A stretch of DNA of 64,000 nucleotides from Streptomyces smaragdinus (GCF_009604385.1 NZ_WEGJ01000024.1:1-64000); one strand, 5' to 3'. Shown: positions 1-8,804, numbered from the stretch's first letter. Notes: generated from the letters alone by a model not told the origin. A program made the numbers and translations.

Positions 1-1007
1 GCTGCGGTGAGCTGGCTGGTGACGCCGTCGTACGTGGTGAAGGTGCCGCGGGCGGCGAGGTGCGGGTGGGCGGGGGCCTCGCGCAGGGAGAGGACGGGGG
101 CGACGCAGGCGTCGCTGCCGTCGAAGACCTCGGTCCACTCGTCGCGGGTGCGGGTGCGGAAGGTGTCGGCGATCAGGGTGCGCAGTTCGTCCCAGCGGGC
201 GAGATCCGCCTGGCCGGGAGCCTTGTCCTCCAGGCCCATGAGGCGGACGAACTCGGCGTAGAACCGCGGCTCCAGCGCGCCGACCGCCATGTGGCCGCCG
301 TCGGCGGTCTCGTACACGTCGTAGAACGGGGCGCCGCCGTCGAGCAGGTTGGAGCCGCGGCGGTCCTGCCAGTGTCCGGCGCCGAGCATGGCGTGGATCA
401 TCGACGTGAGATGCGCGGTGCCGTCCACGATGGCGGCGTCCACGGTCTGGCCCTCGCCGGTCGCGCGGGCGTGGTGGAGGGCGGCGAGGACGCCGACGAC
501 GAGGTAGAGGGAGCCCCCGGCGTAGTCGCCGAGGAGGTTGGCGGGGATCGCGGGCGGGCCGCCGGCGGGGCCGATCATGCCGAGGGCGCCGGTGACGGCG
601 ATGTAGCCGATGTCGTGGCCGGCGGTGGGCGCGAGGGGGCCGTCCTGGCCCCAGCCGGTCATCCGCCCGTACACCAGCCGGGGGTTGCGGGCGCGGCAGT
701 CGTCGGGGCCGACGCCCAGCCGCTCGGCGACGCCGGGGCGGTAGCCCTCGATCAGGACGTCGGCCCGCTCCACGAGGTCGAGGACGGCGGCCTTCCCGTG
801 CGGGTCCTTGAGGTCGAGGAGGACGGATCGCTTGTTGCGGTTGGTCAGGTCGTGCTCCGGGGCGACGCCCAGCCCCGCCCCGCCGGGACGGTCGACGCGT
901 ACGACGTCGGCCCCGAGGTCGGCGAGGAGCATCGCGGCGAAGGGACCGGGTCCGATTCCGGCGAGCTCCACCACCCGGACACCGTCCAGCGGACCTGCGC
1001 TCGCCAT
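1..1007 (-). CDS. CaiB/BaiF CoA-transferase family protein, probable alpha-methylacyl-CoA racemase (3' end cut by window)
   Basis: About 335 residues are visible of a family that is usually 360-400 long, so the C-terminus lies outside the window. The N-terminus reads VVELAGIGPGPFAAMLLADL followed by GADVVRVDRPGG, the typical CoA-binding start of class III CoA transferases. H131 (in GHDIGYIAVTG) and D161 (in NLLGDYAGG) are 30 residues apart, as are the catalytic His126/Asp156 of the mycobacterial racemase, which favours racemase over transferase. Known role: epimerisation of 2-methyl-branched acyl-CoAs during branched-chain or methylated fatty-acid catabolism. The start is the ATG just downstream of a dyad element at 1026-1050. 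The next gene upstream is divergent. Confidence 0.9.
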   Translation of the reverse strand, partial: MASAGPLDGVRVVELAGIGPGPFAAMLLADLGADVVRVDRPGGAGLGVAPEHDLTNRNKRSVLLDLKDPHGKAAVLDLVERADVLIEGYRPGVAERLGVGPDDCRARNPRLVYGRMTGWGQDGPLAPTAGHDIGYIAVTGALGMIGPAGGPPAIPANLLGDYAGGSLYLVVGVLAALHHARATGEGQTVDAAIVDGTAHLTSMIHAMLGAGHWQDRRGSNLLDGGAPFYDVYETADGGHMAVGALEPRFYAEFVRLMGLEDKAPGQADLARWDELRTLIADTFRTRTRDEWTEVFDGSDACVAPVLSLREAPAHPHLAARGTFTTYDGVTSQLTA

Positions 1008-1025
1008 CGAACCCCCTGAAAATCG

Positions 1026-1050
1026 GGTGTGACACCAATTGTGTAACACC
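1026..1050. promoter_or_regulatory. Candidate operator: two 9-bp palindromes
   Basis: GTGTGACAC (1027-1035) and GTGTAACAC (1041-1049) are separated by 5 bp. Each half is itself a palindrome and the pair forms a larger imperfect dyad from GG at 1026 to CC at 1050. It ends only 19 bp before the CoA-transferase-family start, where a repressor would block transcription. A TetR- or FadR-type acyl-CoA-responsive regulator is a plausible ligand; no such regulator gene is in the window. Confidence 0.45.
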
Positions 1051-1180
1051 GGTGATGATAAGAACACGTTCCAGCGGGCACAAGGGTCGGCTTCGCCACA
1101 CCGCCCGCGGTGAGGACTTGTCGACATTCACCGGGCCGGGACACGGCGGCGCGTCCGTCGACGGCGGGGGCCGCCCGCCC

Positions 1181-1186
1181 TACCCT
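1181..1186 (+). promoter_or_regulatory. -10 hexamer TACCCT of a leaderless promoter
   Basis: TACCCT ends 7 nt before the ATG at 1194 and no Shine-Dalgarno sequence is present. Transcription would therefore begin at or next to the start codon. Confidence 0.45.
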
Positions 1187-1193
1187 CAAGCAG

Positions 1194-2369
1194 ATGACCC
1201 GCGACCACGACCTCGTCCTGTTCGGCGCCACCGGTTTCACCGGCCGGCTCACCGCCGGGTATCTCGCCCGCCACGCTCCCCCCTCGCTGCGCTGGGCACT
1301 CGCCGGCCGCACCCTCGACAAGCTGCGCCGGGTACGGACGGAACTCGCCGCGGAGCATCCCGAGCTGGCGGAGCTGCCGCTGCTGCAGGCCGACGCCACG
1401 GACACCGCCGCGCTGCGCAAGGTGGCGGAGAGCACGCGGGCCGTGGCGACGACCGTCGGCCCGTACATCGTGTACGGGGGGCCGCTGGTGGCCGCCTGCG
1501 CGGAGGCCGGGACGGACTACCTCGACCTGTGCGGCGAGCCGGAGTTCGTCGATCTGACGTGGCTGCGCCATCAGGACCGGGCGGTGGAGACGGGGGCGCG
1601 GCTCATCCACGCCTGCGGTTTCGACTCCGTCCCGTACGACCTGGGCGTGCGGTTCACCGTCGAGCAGCTGCCGGAGCACGTGCCGCTGACGGTCGACGGT
1701 TTCGTACGGGTCGGGGGGCGTCCCTCCGGCGGTACGTTCGCGTCCGCGCTGACGGCGTTCTCCCGGGCCCGTCAGACGATGTCCGCCGCGCGCGCCCGGC
1801 GGGCGGCGGAACCGCGGCCGAAGGGACGCCGGGTCAGTACGCCGGTGGGGACGCCGCGGCGGGCCGGTGAGGTGGGCTGCTGGGCGGTGCCGCTGGCGAC
1901 AATCGACCCGCAGATCGTCGGGCGGTCGGCGGTGGCGCTGGAACGGTACGGGCCGGAATTCCGGTACCGGAACTACGCGGCGGTCAAGCGGCTGCCCGTC
2001 GCCGTCGGCGGGGTCGCCGGGGTGGGGGCGCTGATCGCGCTGGCGCAGGTGGCGCCGGTGCGGCGGCGGCTGTCGGCCCGGCTCGCACCGGGGACGGGGC
2101 CGTCGCCGGAGCTGCGGGAGCGCAGCTGGTTCTGCGTGCGCTTCGTCGGCGAGGGCGGCGGGCGGCGGGTCGTGACGGAGGTACGGGGCGGGGATCCGGG
2201 GTACGACGAGACGGCGAAGATGCTCGCGGAGTCGGCGCTGTGCCTGCTGTCCGACGACGTGCCGCCCACCGCCGGGCAGACCACGACGGCGGCGGCGATG
2301 GGCGGGGCGCTGACGGAGCGGCTGGTGGGGGCGGGGATCACGTTCCGGGTGGTGGAGGCGTCGCCGTAG
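1194..2369 (+). CDS. Saccharopine dehydrogenase-like NAD(P)-binding oxidoreductase
   Basis: A 391-residue protein. The N-terminus LVLFGATGFTGRLTAGYLA is a Rossmann nucleotide-binding motif of the saccharopine dehydrogenase-like family, which in actinobacteria includes the trans-acting enoyl reductases of lipid biosynthesis. A conserved block around residues 135-150 (HACGFDSVPYDLGV) is also typical. The exact substrate cannot be read from sequence. The open frame extends upstream to 1110, but this ATG was chosen because homologous N-termini begin just before the Rossmann strand and a TACCCT hexamer sits 7 nt upstream. It is divergent from the CoA-transferase-family gene, and its 3' end faces the solenoid gene 39 bp away. 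Confidence 0.9.
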   Translation: MTRDHDLVLFGATGFTGRLTAGYLARHAPPSLRWALAGRTLDKLRRVRTELAAEHPELAELPLLQADATDTAALRKVAESTRAVATTVGPYIVYGGPLVAACAEAGTDYLDLCGEPEFVDLTWLRHQDRAVETGARLIHACGFDSVPYDLGVRFTVEQLPEHVPLTVDGFVRVGGRPSGGTFASALTAFSRARQTMSAARARRAAEPRPKGRRVSTPVGTPRRAGEVGCWAVPLATIDPQIVGRSAVALERYGPEFRYRNYAAVKRLPVAVGGVAGVGALIALAQVAPVRRRLSARLAPGTGPSPELRERSWFCVRFVGEGGGRRVVTEVRGGDPGYDETAKMLAESALCLLSDDVPPTAGQTTTAAAMGGALTERLVGAGITFRVVEASP

Positions 2370-2386
2370 GCCCGGTGGTCACGGCT

Positions 2387-2405
2387 CCGGTGGAGGCGGC
2401 ACCGG
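2387..2405. terminator. Weak hairpin between convergent genes
   Basis: CCGGTG and CACCGG form a 6-bp stem around a 7-nt loop in the 39-bp gap between two convergent stop codons. There is no T-tract. Confidence 0.3.
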
Positions 2406-2408
2406 CGG

Positions 2409-5400
2409 TCACCACTGCACCGCCCGCGCCGGGCCGCAGGGCGCCTCCCGGGCCGTCAGGCGCTCGCGGGCGGCCGCCCGCACGTCCGGGTCCGGGTGGG
2501 CGCGCAGCCCCCGCAGCCGGTCGCGCCACGGCTGCGCCCACCGCGACCGCTCGCCGCCGACCGCGGTGAGGACGACCGCGAACAGCCCCTCCCCCGGCGC
2601 CAGCGCGTCCGCCGCCGCGCCCAGCGCCTCCGTCCGCCCCGGACTGCCCGCGCCCCGCAGCCGGGCGTCGAGCGCGGGCGTCAGCGCGGCCACGGCCACC
2701 GGGCGTCCGCCGCAGAGCCGTCGCACCTCGCGCAGGCCGGACACCAGCGTGTCCGCGTCGGCGTCCAGGTCGAGGGCGTGCAGCCGTATCCTCGCGGCGG
2801 CCGTGTCAAAGTCCCGGTGTCCGTGTTCGGCGAGGATTTCGCTGGTCCGCAGGAGGACGGGACGCATCGGCGTCGCAAGCCGGACGGAGCGGGTCGCGAG
2901 CTCCCCGGTGAGGTGGTCGATGCGCTGCCGGGCGGGCAGGTCGCGTTCCGGTTGCGCGTCCGGCTGGACGGCGGCGGCCGTCAGCAGCGCGGTCAGGGTG
3001 CCGGCGTACGTGTCGGCCTCCTCCGGCAGCATCCGTACGAGGTTGTCCGCCGCGAGCGCCCACGTCGACCGGTCCGTGAGGTCGGTGACGTCCGCCGCCA
3101 GCACCCGCGCCATCCCCGGGTCCCACGGCGCCCACTCCACCAGCACCGGATACAGCGCCTGCGCCACGTCCGGGTCCCGGGGTTCGCACGCCGCCCGCAG
3201 CAGCGCCGCGTACCGGGGCCGGTGCTCGGGGTCCACCTCGAACACCGTGGCCCGCGCCAGGGCCCGGCGCAGCTCGATACGGCCCTCCGCCGCGGCCCGC
3301 AGCAGCGGCCACACCGCCCGTTCGCCGAGCAGCCCCCGGGCGAACGCCACGCACGCCGCCCGGACGTCGTGATGCTGCCCGGGGACGTCGAACGCCTCCC
3401 GCAGCAGCCGTGCCGCCTCGGCGGCGGGCAGCCGGACGGCCGCGAGCCGTACGGCCTCCTTGCGGCTGGTGACCTTCACCGTCCGCGGGTCGGACGGCGC
3501 GGTGAGCGCCCGCAGCTGGGCGCCCAGCCGCGAGGGCGCCACGTACTGCGCCGCCCGCGTCGCCGCGTACACCGCGACCCGGGCCCTGTCCCCTCCGGCG
3601 TGCTCCAGCAGCAGCGGGAGGACCTCCGCCGGGTGATCCGTCCACGGCAACGCGCCGAGGGCCGCCTCCGCGAGGGGGATGCTGGGTGAGCCGGCGTACC
3701 GGCGGACGACGTCGAGGCCGGCGTCGGGGATGCGGGCGGCGCTCCAGATGGCGCCGGTGCGCAGATGCGCGACGTGTCCCGCGCCGCCGGCCGTGCGGGC
3801 GTACAGGGCGGCGGCGGCCCGGTGCTGGCGCGGTGTCCAGCGGTAGGCGTAGTACGAGGGGGGCGTCCAGTGGCTGCCGGCCGTCAGGAAGCGTCCGTAG
3901 GGCGGGGTGGGGGCGAGCGCCGGGTCGAGCAGGTCGGTGCGTCGTCTGACGAGGACGTCCAGCACCGGGGGCAGCACGGCGGCGGACGATTCGAGGGCGA
4001 CGATCCGCCCGACGCGTTCGTCGCGTCCCCGCGGCTGCTCGAGCCACAGGCCGACGGCGGTGCGGACGGTGGCGTCGCTGCCGTACTGGACGGCCTGCCA
4101 GAGGAGGTCCTGGAGTTCCGGCATCCGCCACGCGCGGCGGCCCAGTGCCCGGACGAGTGCGAAGGTCAGCGCGTGGTCGGCCTTGTCGGCGCCCGCCTCC
4201 AGCCAGGGGCGCAGGGCGGCGACCACGTCGTGTTCCTGGCCGTGGCGCAGGGCGGTGTCCAGGCGGCCGATGTCGACGCCGCCGCTGTGGCCGGTGAGTC
4301 CGGTGAGGGTGTCGAGGGACCAGCCGATGAGTTCCCGGCCGCCGCCAGCGGCGTGTTCGCGCAGGACGGCGAGGGCGAGGGTGCGTACCGCCCGGCGGGT
4401 GGCCCAGGAGGAGTCGCGGGCCTCGACGGCGTCCGTCGCGATCCGGGTGAGCGGCTCGGCGGAGGCCGCGGTAAAGCACGCCGCGGGGACGTGGGTGAGG
4501 GCCTGCAGGGCGGCGGAGCGGACGGGGTCCTGTTCGTTGCGCAGCCGCTGCAGGTCGGTCAGCAGGACGGCGACCGCCCCGGGGTCGCGGGTGAGGGCGG
4601 CGTTGCGGACGAGGAGGGGGTACGCCTGGGCGCGGTCGTCGGCGTCGGAGCGGCTGACGGCGGCGAGGAGTTCGTCGCGTACCTCCGCCGGGGGCAGATG
4701 GGCGGCGGCGCGCAGGACGACGGTCCAGTGGGCGCCGGACGCCCGCGCCTGGTCGGTCATCCGGCGGGCCTCGGCGATGCGCCGTCGGTGCGGGAGTACG
4801 TCGAGCAGCGCGGGGTCGAGCATGGTGTGCGTGAGGTCCTGGCCGGCGGTCGCGGCGTCCAGGAGCGCGGGGCGGCGGGCGGGCGGGAGCTGCTTCAGCA
4901 GGGCGGCGAGGGCAACGGGGCGGGCGGCCAGGGCCTGGGCCAGGTCGGTCAGTTCGGGCGGGTCGTGGCGTACGAGGCGGCGCAGGACGGCCGGTTCGAG
5001 GCCGCGGCGCTCCAGCTCGGGGCGCAGCCGCGGGCGCAGCAGCAGCCGGACGGTGCGGCCGGGGTCGGCCTCGACGAGCAGGCGCAGCCGGCCGTAGACC
5101 TGCCACGGCAGCACCTCGTACGTCTCGAGGACAGTCAGCACGCCGAGCGGATCGTGGTCGGTGAGGGCGGCGAGGGCGTCGCCGCGCGAGAGGAGCCAGG
5201 CGTCGCGTACGCCGGGGGAGGTGTCCTCGAGGGTTCGTACGAGCTCGGCGAGCAGCGGGCCGGGGTGGCGGCGGGCGAGCAGCGGGAAGGAGGACACCCC
5301 GCGCAGCAGCCGGGGCAGCAGGCGGACGACGGTTTCACCGGTGCAGGCGGGCAGGAGTCCGGCCGCCTCGTCCGGGCCCCAGCGTTCCAGCATCGGTTCG

Positions 5401-5786
5401 ATCAGGGACTCGGCCAGCGCCGTACGGCCGGCGACCGCGATGGTGCGTACGAGGCGGCGGCGGGCTTCGGCGGGGGCGTCGCGCAGGGCGGCGGTCACGG
5501 CGTCGTCGGCGATGCGGCCCTGGCGCAGGGCACGCAGCGCGGGAGCCCGGACGATGGCGTCGGGGTCGGCGAGGCACGCCTCGAGGTGGGCGTCGTGGCG
5601 GGCGATCCCGGCGGCGGTGGCGGCGAGACGGCGGCCGTAGGTGCCGTGCGCGGCGAGGCCGCTGAGCAGCTCGTCGAGTCCGCCGTCGGCCGCGGCGGCC
5701 CGTACGGCGCGGGCGAGTTCGCGCATGCGCTCGGGGTGGGAGAGCCGGTCGGTGGCGGCGAGGAGCTGTTCGGTGCGCTGGGACAT
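2409..5786 (-). CDS. Large HEAT-repeat-like (alpha-solenoid) protein of unknown function
   Basis: A 1125-residue soluble protein with no signal peptide or membrane segment. It is built almost entirely of Ala/Leu/Arg-rich helical pairs. Short units such as DPDAIVRAPALRALRQG (residues about 74-90), DPVRSAALQALTHVPA and HPDPDVRAAARERLTAR near the C-terminus have the D-x-x-V-R-x-x-A-x-x-A-L pattern of HEAT repeats. Solenoids like this act as protein-binding scaffolds; no catalytic motif is visible. The ATG at 5786 has an upstream GGAGAATC. It is last in a run of four minus-strand genes (EamA transporter, BNR protein, YciI, this gene), 48 bp after YciI. Partner and role are unknown. Confidence 0.85.
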   Translation of the reverse strand: MSQRTEQLLAATDRLSHPERMRELARAVRAAAADGGLDELLSGLAAHGTYGRRLAATAAGIARHDAHLEACLADPDAIVRAPALRALRQGRIADDAVTAALRDAPAEARRRLVRTIAVAGRTALAESLIEPMLERWGPDEAAGLLPACTGETVVRLLPRLLRGVSSFPLLARRHPGPLLAELVRTLEDTSPGVRDAWLLSRGDALAALTDHDPLGVLTVLETYEVLPWQVYGRLRLLVEADPGRTVRLLLRPRLRPELERRGLEPAVLRRLVRHDPPELTDLAQALAARPVALAALLKQLPPARRPALLDAATAGQDLTHTMLDPALLDVLPHRRRIAEARRMTDQARASGAHWTVVLRAAAHLPPAEVRDELLAAVSRSDADDRAQAYPLLVRNAALTRDPGAVAVLLTDLQRLRNEQDPVRSAALQALTHVPAACFTAASAEPLTRIATDAVEARDSSWATRRAVRTLALAVLREHAAGGGRELIGWSLDTLTGLTGHSGGVDIGRLDTALRHGQEHDVVAALRPWLEAGADKADHALTFALVRALGRRAWRMPELQDLLWQAVQYGSDATVRTAVGLWLEQPRGRDERVGRIVALESSAAVLPPVLDVLVRRRTDLLDPALAPTPPYGRFLTAGSHWTPPSYYAYRWTPRQHRAAAALYARTAGGAGHVAHLRTGAIWSAARIPDAGLDVVRRYAGSPSIPLAEAALGALPWTDHPAEVLPLLLEHAGGDRARVAVYAATRAAQYVAPSRLGAQLRALTAPSDPRTVKVTSRKEAVRLAAVRLPAAEAARLLREAFDVPGQHHDVRAACVAFARGLLGERAVWPLLRAAAEGRIELRRALARATVFEVDPEHRPRYAALLRAACEPRDPDVAQALYPVLVEWAPWDPGMARVLAADVTDLTDRSTWALAADNLVRMLPEEADTYAGTLTALLTAAAVQPDAQPERDLPARQRIDHLTGELATRSVRLATPMRPVLLRTSEILAEHGHRDFDTAAARIRLHALDLDADADTLVSGLREVRRLCGGRPVAVAALTPALDARLRGAGSPGRTEALGAAADALAPGEGLFAVVLTAVGGERSRWAQPWRDRLRGLRAHPDPDVRAAARERLTAREAPCGPARAVQW

Positions 5787-5834
5787 GCGGGGGATTCTCC
5801 TCGCCGGTCCTTGCCGACGCCGCCGGTTTTTCCG

Positions 5835-6134
5835 CTAGTGGGGCAGCTCCTGGCGGTAGTCGGCGAGGGCGGGGGCCGTCTTGGTGGCGAGGAACTCGGT
5901 GATCTTGTACTGGGCGACGCCGGCCGTGACGAACGGGTCCTGGGCGACGAGGGCCTCGATCTCGGCGCGGGGGAGGCCGGCGGCGATGACGACGCCGCCC
6001 TCGCGCGGGTCCTTGCGGCCCGAGGCGAGGGCGACGCCGTCCTCGTAGAGCTTGCTCAGCCAGGCGACATGGGCGTCGAGCAGGGCGTCGACGCGGTCGA
6101 CGGGGGCGGTGTAGGAGAGGTCGAGTACGAACAT
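5835..6134 (-). CDS. YciI family protein
   Basis: 99 residues, the usual length for the YciI fold, a ferredoxin-like dimeric alpha-beta barrel. Recognisable features are the N-terminal strand FVLDLSYTAP, the conserved His in LLDAHVAWLSKLYEDG, a Gly-rich middle (DPREGGVVIAAG) and DPFVTAGVAQYKITEF near the end. Family members are thought to be small enzymes or stress proteins; the substrate is unknown. A TAGAGT hexamer at 6141-6146 lies 6 nt before the ATG with no ribosome binding site, so it may have its own leaderless promoter. Confidence 0.88.
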   Translation of the reverse strand: MFVLDLSYTAPVDRVDALLDAHVAWLSKLYEDGVALASGRKDPREGGVVIAAGLPRAEIEALVAQDPFVTAGVAQYKITEFLATKTAPALADYRQELPH

Positions 6135-6140
6135 GCCCGC

Positions 6141-6146
6141 ACTCTA
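6141..6146 (-). promoter_or_regulatory. -10 hexamer TAGAGT of a leaderless promoter
   Basis: Read on the minus strand, TAGAGT is followed by 6 nt (GCGGGC) and then the YciI ATG at 6134. Confidence 0.45.
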
Positions 6147-6157
6147 CGCACGGCCGG

Positions 6158-7261
6158 TCACCGCAGCCGTGCGACCCTCCCCTGCTCCCCCGCCGCCCAG
6201 CAGCCGGCGCGGGTGGCGCAGTCGACGGTGTCGTACGAGCCGGTGTCGAAGGGCTGCCAGGTGCGGCCGGCGTCGGTCGTGACGTCCGTGCCCGTGGGGC
6301 CGACGGCGATCGCCGTGCGCGCGCTGGACGGCAGCCAGACGACGCCGGAGCGGTACGCGGGCGGCGGCTGGTTCGCCTGCGTCCACGACGCGCCGCCGTC
6401 CGTGGAGCGGGCGGCGGCCCGCGGGGAGGGGGCGCCGGGGTTGAAGTCGCCGCCGACGGCGATGCCGTGCGCGCGGTCGCGGAACGCGAGGGCGAACACC
6501 CCGGCGGCCTCGCCGGTGGGGAGCGTCGATTCGGTGGCCGTCCAGGTGCGGCCGCGGTCCGTGGAGTGCAGGACGCGGGCGGTGGCACCGCCGCCGGTGG
6601 CGATCCAGGCGTCGGAGCGGCCCGCGGAGGTGAGGCACTGGCCGCTGGCGGCGAACGCGAACTCGCCGGGGAGGGCGGCGGGCATGCCGTCGGAGGGAAG
6701 CACGTTCCAGTGGCGGCCGCCGTCGGACGTCGACACGAGGCGGAACTTGCCGTCGACGGGGTCGCTGAGGGCGAGTCCGTTACGGGCGTCGAAGAACGTC
6801 ATGCAGTCGTAGAAGGTGGCGGGGTGATCGCTGCGGAAGGTCTCCGTCCAGGACCGGCCGCCGTCGTCCGTACGGTAGACACGGGAGTCCTCGCCGGTGC
6901 CGATGGAGAGGGCGACGGCCCGCTTGGCGTCGAACGCCTCGATGTCGCGGAACTCCAGCGCCTCCGTCCCGGGCGGACCGACACTCGCCCACGTCGCGCC
7001 GCCGTCCGTGGTGCGCAGTACGGTGCCGCCCGAGCCGGAGGCCCAGGCGGTGGTACGGCTGACGGCGGACAGGCCGCGCAGCCGGGCGGTGCTTCCGGTG
7101 GGCCTGAGGTCCCAGGCGGTGCCGTGCAGGCCGCCGTGCGGTCCGCTCTCCGTGGCGCGCGGCTCGGCGCCCGCGGCGCCCGTCTGCAGACCCGCGCCGG
7201 CCAGGGCTGCCGCGAAGAGCCCGACCGTCGCTGTACGCCTCAGTGTTCCCCGCAGTCTCAT
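6158..7261 (-). CDS. Secreted BNR/Ycf48-like beta-propeller protein
   Basis: 367 residues. A signal peptide covers residues 1-32 (positively charged MRLRGTLRRT, then a hydrophobic Ala/Gly/Leu core, cleavage near GAAGA-EP). The mature part contains repeated blades of the BNR/sialidase type with the Asp-box pattern: TTDGGATW, TDDGGRSW, TSDGGRHW, STDRGRTW, STDGGASW and TTDAGRTW. Proteins of this kind are often annotated as oxidoreductase or photosystem assembly-like, but no catalytic residues are evident, and an extracytoplasmic binding or scaffold role is more likely. An in-frame ATG at 7321 overlaps the EamA stop (ATGA) and would add 20 residues; I prefer 7261 because it begins at a normal signal peptide. 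Confidence 0.82.
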   Translation of the reverse strand: MRLRGTLRRTATVGLFAAALAGAGLQTGAAGAEPRATESGPHGGLHGTAWDLRPTGSTARLRGLSAVSRTTAWASGSGGTVLRTTDGGATWASVGPPGTEALEFRDIEAFDAKRAVALSIGTGEDSRVYRTDDGGRSWTETFRSDHPATFYDCMTFFDARNGLALSDPVDGKFRLVSTSDGGRHWNVLPSDGMPAALPGEFAFAASGQCLTSAGRSDAWIATGGGATARVLHSTDRGRTWTATESTLPTGEAAGVFALAFRDRAHGIAVGGDFNPGAPSPRAAARSTDGGASWTQANQPPPAYRSGVVWLPSSARTAIAVGPTGTDVTTDAGRTWQPFDTGSYDTVDCATRAGCWAAGEQGRVARLR

Positions 7262-7317
7262 GGGCCAGGAAGCTAGCAGCCCGCCGCGCCGGAGGGGAGA
7301 GCGCAACGTGCCCTGGC

Positions 7318-8199
7318 TCATGCCGACATGAGCGCCCGGCGCTCCTCCGCGCTCGCCGACGGCAGCGCCGGATGCCGCCCCAGCAGCACCACCCCGGCGA
7401 CGATCGCCGCCAGCCCCGCCGCCTCCCAGGCCAGCGCGCCGGTGGTGAGCCGCACCCGGTCGCCCATGAAGCCGACGCCGCAGGCGATCCCGGCGAGCGG
7501 CTGGGCGGCCGTCAGCGCGGGCAGGGACGACCGCAGGGGCGCCGTCTCGAAGGCGCTCTGCACCAGCACCAGCCCCGCCACCCCGAGCCCCGCCACCGCG
7601 TACGGCTGCCACTGCGCGGCCAGCGCCGTCACCCCGTGGGCCTCGGCGAAGGTCGCGGACGTCCGGGTGAGGGCGTCCTGCAGCCCGTACAGCAGCCCGG
7701 CGGCCAGCGCCAGCAGCGTCGCCTCGACGGACGGCCGCGCCCGCCGCCCGCACACCGTCAGCACCAGCGCCAGCCCGGCGACCACCCCGAACACCGTCCA
7801 GTGCCGCAGCGGCCCGGCGTACTGCCCCCCGCCGGAGGGCTCCCCGGCGACGATGAACGCCGTCACCCCCAGCGCGAGCAGCACGGCACCCGACCAGCCG
7901 TGCCGGCCGAGCTTCTGGCCGGTAAGGCGGCGGGAGAGGGCGAGGGCGAAGAGCAGGTTCGTCGCGGTGAGCGGCGCCACGAGGGTGATCTCCCCGTGCG
8001 CGAGCGCGAAGGTGCCCAGCACCAGACCGGCGACCATCAGGGCGATGCCCGCCCGCCACTGGGGCATGCGCGTGAGGTCGAGCAGGAGCCGCAGCGACAG
8101 GAAGTCGCTGAGCGGTGCGCGCTGGGCGGCGCGCTGCTGCAGCACGAATCCGGCGCCCAGACAACAGGCGGCACCGACGGCGGAGAGTATGACCAGCAC
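7318..8199 (-). CDS. EamA/DMT-superfamily transporter
   Basis: 293 residues with about ten hydrophobic segments in two repeats, as in the drug/metabolite transporter superfamily. It starts MLVILSAVGAACCLGAGFVL and ends with LAAIVAGVVLLGRHPAL plus a short charged tail. The substrate is not predictable; actinobacterial relatives are annotated as DMT or magnesium-type transporters. The GTG at 8199 is preceded by TAGCGT at 8206-8211 with 6 nt between, and there is no Shine-Dalgarno. The stop codon overlaps an in-frame ATG for the BNR protein, so the two may be co-transcribed. Confidence 0.88.
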   Translation of the reverse strand: MLVILSAVGAACCLGAGFVLQQRAAQRAPLSDFLSLRLLLDLTRMPQWRAGIALMVAGLVLGTFALAHGEITLVAPLTATNLLFALALSRRLTGQKLGRHGWSGAVLLALGVTAFIVAGEPSGGGQYAGPLRHWTVFGVVAGLALVLTVCGRRARPSVEATLLALAAGLLYGLQDALTRTSATFAEAHGVTALAAQWQPYAVAGLGVAGLVLVQSAFETAPLRSSLPALTAAQPLAGIACGVGFMGDRVRLTTGALAWEAAGLAAIVAGVVLLGRHPALPSASAEERRALMSA

Positions 8200-8205
8200 A
8201 CAGCC

Positions 8206-8211
8206 ACGCTA
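8206..8211 (-). promoter_or_regulatory. -10 hexamer TAGCGT of a leaderless promoter
   Basis: It lies 6 nt before the GTG start at 8199 on the minus strand, in the divergent gap shared with the HAD gene. Confidence 0.45.
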
Positions 8212-8299
8212 TCGGCCCCGGCCCCGGGGAGCGACCGGTGTCGGCCAAGCCGTCGGGGGGCGGCACGGTTCGCCGCCGCGGCTGCGCCCCGCGGGCCGT

Positions 8300-8305
8300 T
8301 AGGGT
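8300..8305 (+). promoter_or_regulatory. -10 hexamer TAGGGT of a leaderless promoter
   Basis: It is followed by GCCGGAC (7 nt) and the ATG at 8313. Confidence 0.5.
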
Positions 8306-8312
8306 GCCGGAC

Positions 8313-8804
8313 ATGAACGACGATCCGCCCGCCCTCGCCCTGTTCGACCTCGACGGGACGCTGTCCGACACCCGGCACCGGCTGCACTACGTCGAGCGGA
8401 CGCCGAAGGACTGGAAGGCGTTCTTCCGGGCCGCCGGGGAGGATCCGCCGCTCGCGGAGGGGATCGCGCTGGCCAAGGAGTGGGCGGCGCGGTGCGAGGT
8501 CGGGTACGTCACCGGGCGGCCGGAGCACTGCCGGCGGGCCACCGTGCGGTGGCTGAAAGCCCAGGGGCTGCCCGTCGGCGGCCCGCTGTGGATGCGCGCC
8601 GCCCGCGACTTCCGCCCCGCCCGGGTCGCCAAGCTCGAACGGCTGCGCGCGCTCGCCCGGGACCGTGAGATCGCCGTGGTGGTGGACGACGACACCGAGG
8701 TCTGCGAGGTGTACGAGAAGGCGGGATTCACGGTCGTACGAGCCGACTGGATGCCCGCGAACGCCACCCTCGCCAAGGCCCAGGAATCCGAGGGCCGGAC
8801 GTAG
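8313..8804 (+). CDS. HAD-superfamily phosphatase (polynucleotide kinase-3'-phosphatase-like)
   Basis: 163 residues. The HAD motif I DLDGTLSD places the nucleophile at D12 and the acid/base at D14. Motif II is T in GYVTGRPEHCRR (about residue 68), and the terminal acidic motif is VVVDDDTEVCEVYEKAGF (about residue 128). The small size, with only a minimal cap, resembles the phosphatase domain found with polynucleotide kinases and related magnesium-dependent phosphatases. The substrate is unknown. The frame is open further upstream but this ATG fits the motif position and the adjacent TAGGGT. Confidence 0.88.
   Translation: MNDDPPALALFDLDGTLSDTRHRLHYVERTPKDWKAFFRAAGEDPPLAEGIALAKEWAARCEVGYVTGRPEHCRRATVRWLKAQGLPVGGPLWMRAARDFRPARVAKLERLRALARDREIAVVVDDDTEVCEVYEKAGFTVVRADWMPANATLAKAQESEGRT

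Noticed and set aside
3765-6812. A 1015-codon open frame on the plus strand
   Set aside because: It is antisense to the solenoid, YciI and BNR genes, with Gly/Val/Ala-rich shadow composition and no domain. High GC keeps antisense frames open.
7262-7321. Upstream ATG at 7321 for the BNR protein overlapping the EamA stop
   Set aside because: The ATGA overlap is attractive, but it places 20 residues before an otherwise normal signal peptide. Kept only as an alternative start.
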